Part shown: piece after piece, positions 13,393-14,768 of the stretch
How positions within the stretch are numbered: position 1 is the first letter of the stretch
How the letters are laid out: every line of letters begins with the position of its first letter
NCBI GenBank assembly: GCA_035253645.1
Contig: DATFBW010000326.1
Coordinates: forward strand, 1 to 14,768
Length of the DNA stretch: 14,768 nt
Reading direction: 5' to 3'
From: DASYRX01 sp035253645
Lineage (GTDB): Bacteria; Gemmatimonadota; Gemmatimonadetes; Gemmatimonadales; Gemmatimonadaceae
Translations under genes and position numbers: made by a program
Notes under the pieces: generated by a model
What the model saw: only the letters and a program-made list of their open reading frames with translations
Told to the model about the DNA's origin: nothing
The model's database searches: none

Positions 13393-13833
13393 ATGCGCCT
13401 TTGTGTCGGCCGGCGTTGGAGTTACGTCGCCACCCCCGTGACGCCTGTGGCTCTGGCCTGGTTGGTGTTCGCGTGCACGCCGCGCGCAGGCATTGCACCA
13501 GCCTCTTCGGCAAGCGAAGCCATCACGCGCGTGGAGATCACGCGATCGCAGGCGCTCACTGCGTATGACGCGATTCGCATCCTGCGTCCGACCATGCTTC
13601 GCGAGCGAGGGAAGGTGACGATGCGCGGGAACGACGTGCGCGAACCGCTCGTGTACGTGGACAATCAACGCATGGGCGGCATCAGCTACCTGCGCGACAT
13701 TCCAGTCAGTGAAATCTTCGAGATCCGTTACCACACCGCCGGACAGGCCCAGATCAAGTGGGGCAATGGTCACCCGCAGGGTGTCATCCAGGTGGTCACC
13801 GCGCGAACCGCTCCGCAAGCCGACCCTGTATAA
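13393..13833 (+). CDS. Small lipoprotein with TonB-receptor plug-like domain
   Basis: This 146-residue predicted lipoprotein has a Sec-type signal (basic RR at 7-8, hydrophobic 17-27) ending in the lipobox VFAC with C28. The mature part contains AYDAIRILRP (58-67), EPLVYVDNQRMGG (84-96), IPVSEIFEIRY (103-113) and a WGNGHPQGVIQVVT ending (123-136). This pattern (PL-V-VD, then I-S-I-EI-Y, then G-GVI-V-T) matches the core of the plug domain of TonB-dependent receptors. The 22-stranded barrel is absent, so this is a free-standing plug-like protein, not a transporter. Similar small proteins are, as I recall, frequent in Gemmatimonadota. It lacks the iterated GTTAGG motif found in every other gene here. 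It directly precedes another lipoprotein gene. Function is unknown. Confidence 0.75.
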   Translation: MRLCVGRRWSYVATPVTPVALAWLVFACTPRAGIAPASSASEAITRVEITRSQALTAYDAIRILRPTMLRERGKVTMRGNDVREPLVYVDNQRMGGISYLRDIPVSEIFEIRYHTAGQAQIKWGNGHPQGVIQVVTARTAPQADPV

Positions 13834-14768
13834 GCGCACCGCGCTCGTCGCTGCGTTAGGCATCCTGTTCGCCTGCGACAACACATCCGGGCCTGACCGC
13901 GACCGCCGGGTCGCGACGTTCGGAGTTGTTCCCGCCACGGCGTGGATCCCCACGGGAAAATCGCTGGACCTTACCGCACTGCCGCTGGACAGCGCTGGGC
14001 GTCCGGTGGACAACGTCAGCGTTAGGTGGTCGAGCTCGAACGCCGGCGTGGCGTCTGTGTCATCAACCGGCCGCGTCAATGCGGTCTCGGCTGGCGAAGC
14101 ACGCATTACTGCCTCGGGCGCGGGCCTCTCCGCAACCTCGCAAGTCCGCGTCGTCGCAAATGCTCCGGCCAAAGCGACGTTCAGCGTCGAGCAGCAGGGC
14201 CTGACCGACGTCTCCTTGTTAGGCGCCTGGAGCGATAGCACGTCGGGGTTGTCTTTCGCTGTCGGGCAGAACGGGGTCATCCTGCGCTCGGCATCGGGGA
14301 GCGCTCCGTGGACGCTCGTGCCATCCGGCACGACCGAGGGACTGACCGGGGTCTGGGGGGCCGACGCGTCGCTGGCGTTTGCAGTTGGAACCGGTGGCGT
14401 TGTCCTGCGCTGGAATGGCAGCGCCTGGAGCCGCATAACGAGTCCGACGAGCGAAACGCTCCTCGAGGTGTGGGGACGTTCCGCGAACGAAGTCTACATA
14501 AGTGGCGTGGATGGAACCGTGTTCCGTTGGGACGGCACGACCTGGCACGACATCAGTCCGGGGCGCGGCTGGGAGCTGTGGGGGATCTGGGCCGCGGGGC
14601 CTAACGAGGTATTCGTCGTCGGCAACAATGGGGTCGTCGGGCGGTATGACGGCACCGCGTGGGTGCAGATCGCGGCGCCGAGTGGCGGGACGCCGCTCTT
14701 TGGGGTATGGGGGACGTCGCCTAACGACGTGTGGGTCGTTGGACTCGACGGGCTGGTGATGCGCTACG
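13766..14768 (+). CDS. Lipoprotein with Big-2-like domain and beta-propeller repeats (partial, 3' end missing)
   Basis: This open frame runs off the right edge; 334 codons are visible from ATG 13766. Around codons 23-37 there is KRTALVAALGILFAC, a classic lipoprotein signal with C37. The n-region is long if ATG 13766 or GTG 13781 is used; a CTG at 13826 would give a standard-length signal and only an 8-base overlap with the previous gene, so the true start is uncertain. Next comes a bacterial Ig-like (Big-2) segment at about 49-132, with SVRWSSSN, VASVSSTGRV and GEARITASG. From about 151, five repeats of 39-42 residues follow the pattern L-x-x-V-W-G, then VG-x-x-G-x-V-x-R and a DG-x-x-W (starting at 14216, 14342, 14459, 14576, 14696). 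This indicates a WxG-type beta-propeller. It is probably a surface or periplasmic binding protein. Confidence 0.82.
   Translation, partial: MVTRRVSSRWSPREPLRKPTLYKRTALVAALGILFACDNTSGPDRDRRVATFGVVPATAWIPTGKSLDLTALPLDSAGRPVDNVSVRWSSSNAGVASVSSTGRVNAVSAGEARITASGAGLSATSQVRVVANAPAKATFSVEQQGLTDVSLLGAWSDSTSGLSFAVGQNGVILRSASGSAPWTLVPSGTTEGLTGVWGADASLAFAVGTGGVVLRWNGSAWSRITSPTSETLLEVWGRSANEVYISGVDGTVFRWDGTTWHDISPGRGWELWGIWAAGPNEVFVVGNNGVVGRYDGTAWVQIAAPSGGTPLFGVWGTSPNDVWVVGLDGLVMRY

Larger units (their letters stand above)
70..14726. repeat. Iterated motif CGTTAGGC, 35 copies of the GTTAGG core
   Basis: GTTAGG on the plus strand begins at 71, 797, 1555, 3364, 4193, 4728, 5376, 7598, 8014, 8202, 8669, 9164, 10167, 11305, 11769, 12557, 13855, 14021 and 14218. 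The complement CCTAAC begins at 1021, 1857, 2179, 2676, 3697, 3966, 4842, 5828, 6233, 6961, 7216, 10644, 11539, 13005, 14600 and 14720. Of the 35, 31 are CGTTAGG and 23 are CGTTAGGC. For a random sequence of this size, fewer than one CGTTAGGC would be expected. All lie inside coding regions, and every gene except 13393-13833 has at least one. Both orientations occur on both gene strands. Confidence 0.9.

Noticed and set aside
13330..14436. A 368-codon open frame on the minus strand
   Set aside because: It is low-complexity Thr/Ala/Pro/Ser-rich, matches no family, and lies opposite two plus-strand genes with clear lipoboxes and domains. It is a GC-rich shadow frame.

Overview
This is a GC-rich bacterial window with tightly packed genes, short operon overlaps and many twin-arginine (Tat) signal peptides. 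The gene set suggests a soil-type heterotroph. I lean towards Gemmatimonadota: Tat-exported GMC dehydrogenases, sugar-isomerase lipoproteins and a small TonB-plug-like lipoprotein fit that phylum as I remember it. This is inference only, since there is no rRNA or ribosomal protein here, and Acidobacteriota would be an alternative.

Positions 46-10694 hold ten genes, all on the minus strand and probably one operon. In transcription order they are: (10) an exported LIC_10091-like protein; (9) a gluconate-2-dehydrogenase-subunit-3-like small subunit; (8) a GMC/FAD dehydrogenase large subunit; (7) and (6) two Tat-exported TIM-barrel sugar isomerase/epimerase-like proteins; (5) a second GMC large subunit; (4) a second small subunit; (3) a Tat-type lipoprotein of the intradiol ring-cleavage dioxygenase family; (2) an APC amino-acid permease; (1) a cysteine-synthase-like PLP enzyme. 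Six junctions overlap by 1-4 bases (ATGA, TTGA or TAATG), one overlaps by 16 bases, and two have gaps of 62 and 64 bases. The core order small-large-TIM-TIM-large-small is symmetric. I read it as an exported oxidoreductive glycoside-cleavage system: the GMC enzymes oxidise a sugar hydroxyl to a keto group and the TIM barrels cleave or isomerise the keto-glycoside. The dioxygenase could then open a catechol-type aglycone. The family assignments are firm, but the joint pathway is a hypothesis.

About 120 bp at 10695-10815 separate this operon from plus-strand genes. These are a GlcD/D-lactate-dehydrogenase-type FAD-linked oxidase (10816-12423), the flavin-dependent thymidylate synthase ThyX (12480-13229), a small TonB-plug-like lipoprotein (13393-13833), and the 5' part of a lipoprotein with a Big-2-like domain and a repeated tryptophan-rich beta-propeller (from about 13766, running off the right edge).

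Two sequence-level patterns lie over these genes. First, the hexamer GTTAGG occurs 35 times on the two strands, 31 times as CGTTAGG and 23 times as the octamer CGTTAGGC. Every copy is inside a coding region, in both orientations (19 and 16), at about one per 420 bp. In the four genes I checked completely, every TTA leucine codon lies inside this motif. It behaves like a DNA-uptake-type or HIP1-type iterated sequence. Second, degenerate heptanucleotide tandem arrays sit at gene boundaries (3727-3754, 10692-10730, 10802-10829, 12442-12476, 13228-13297), and some have been absorbed into the 5' ends of genes.

I found no rRNA, tRNA, CRISPR array, insertion sequence or convincing intrinsic terminator.
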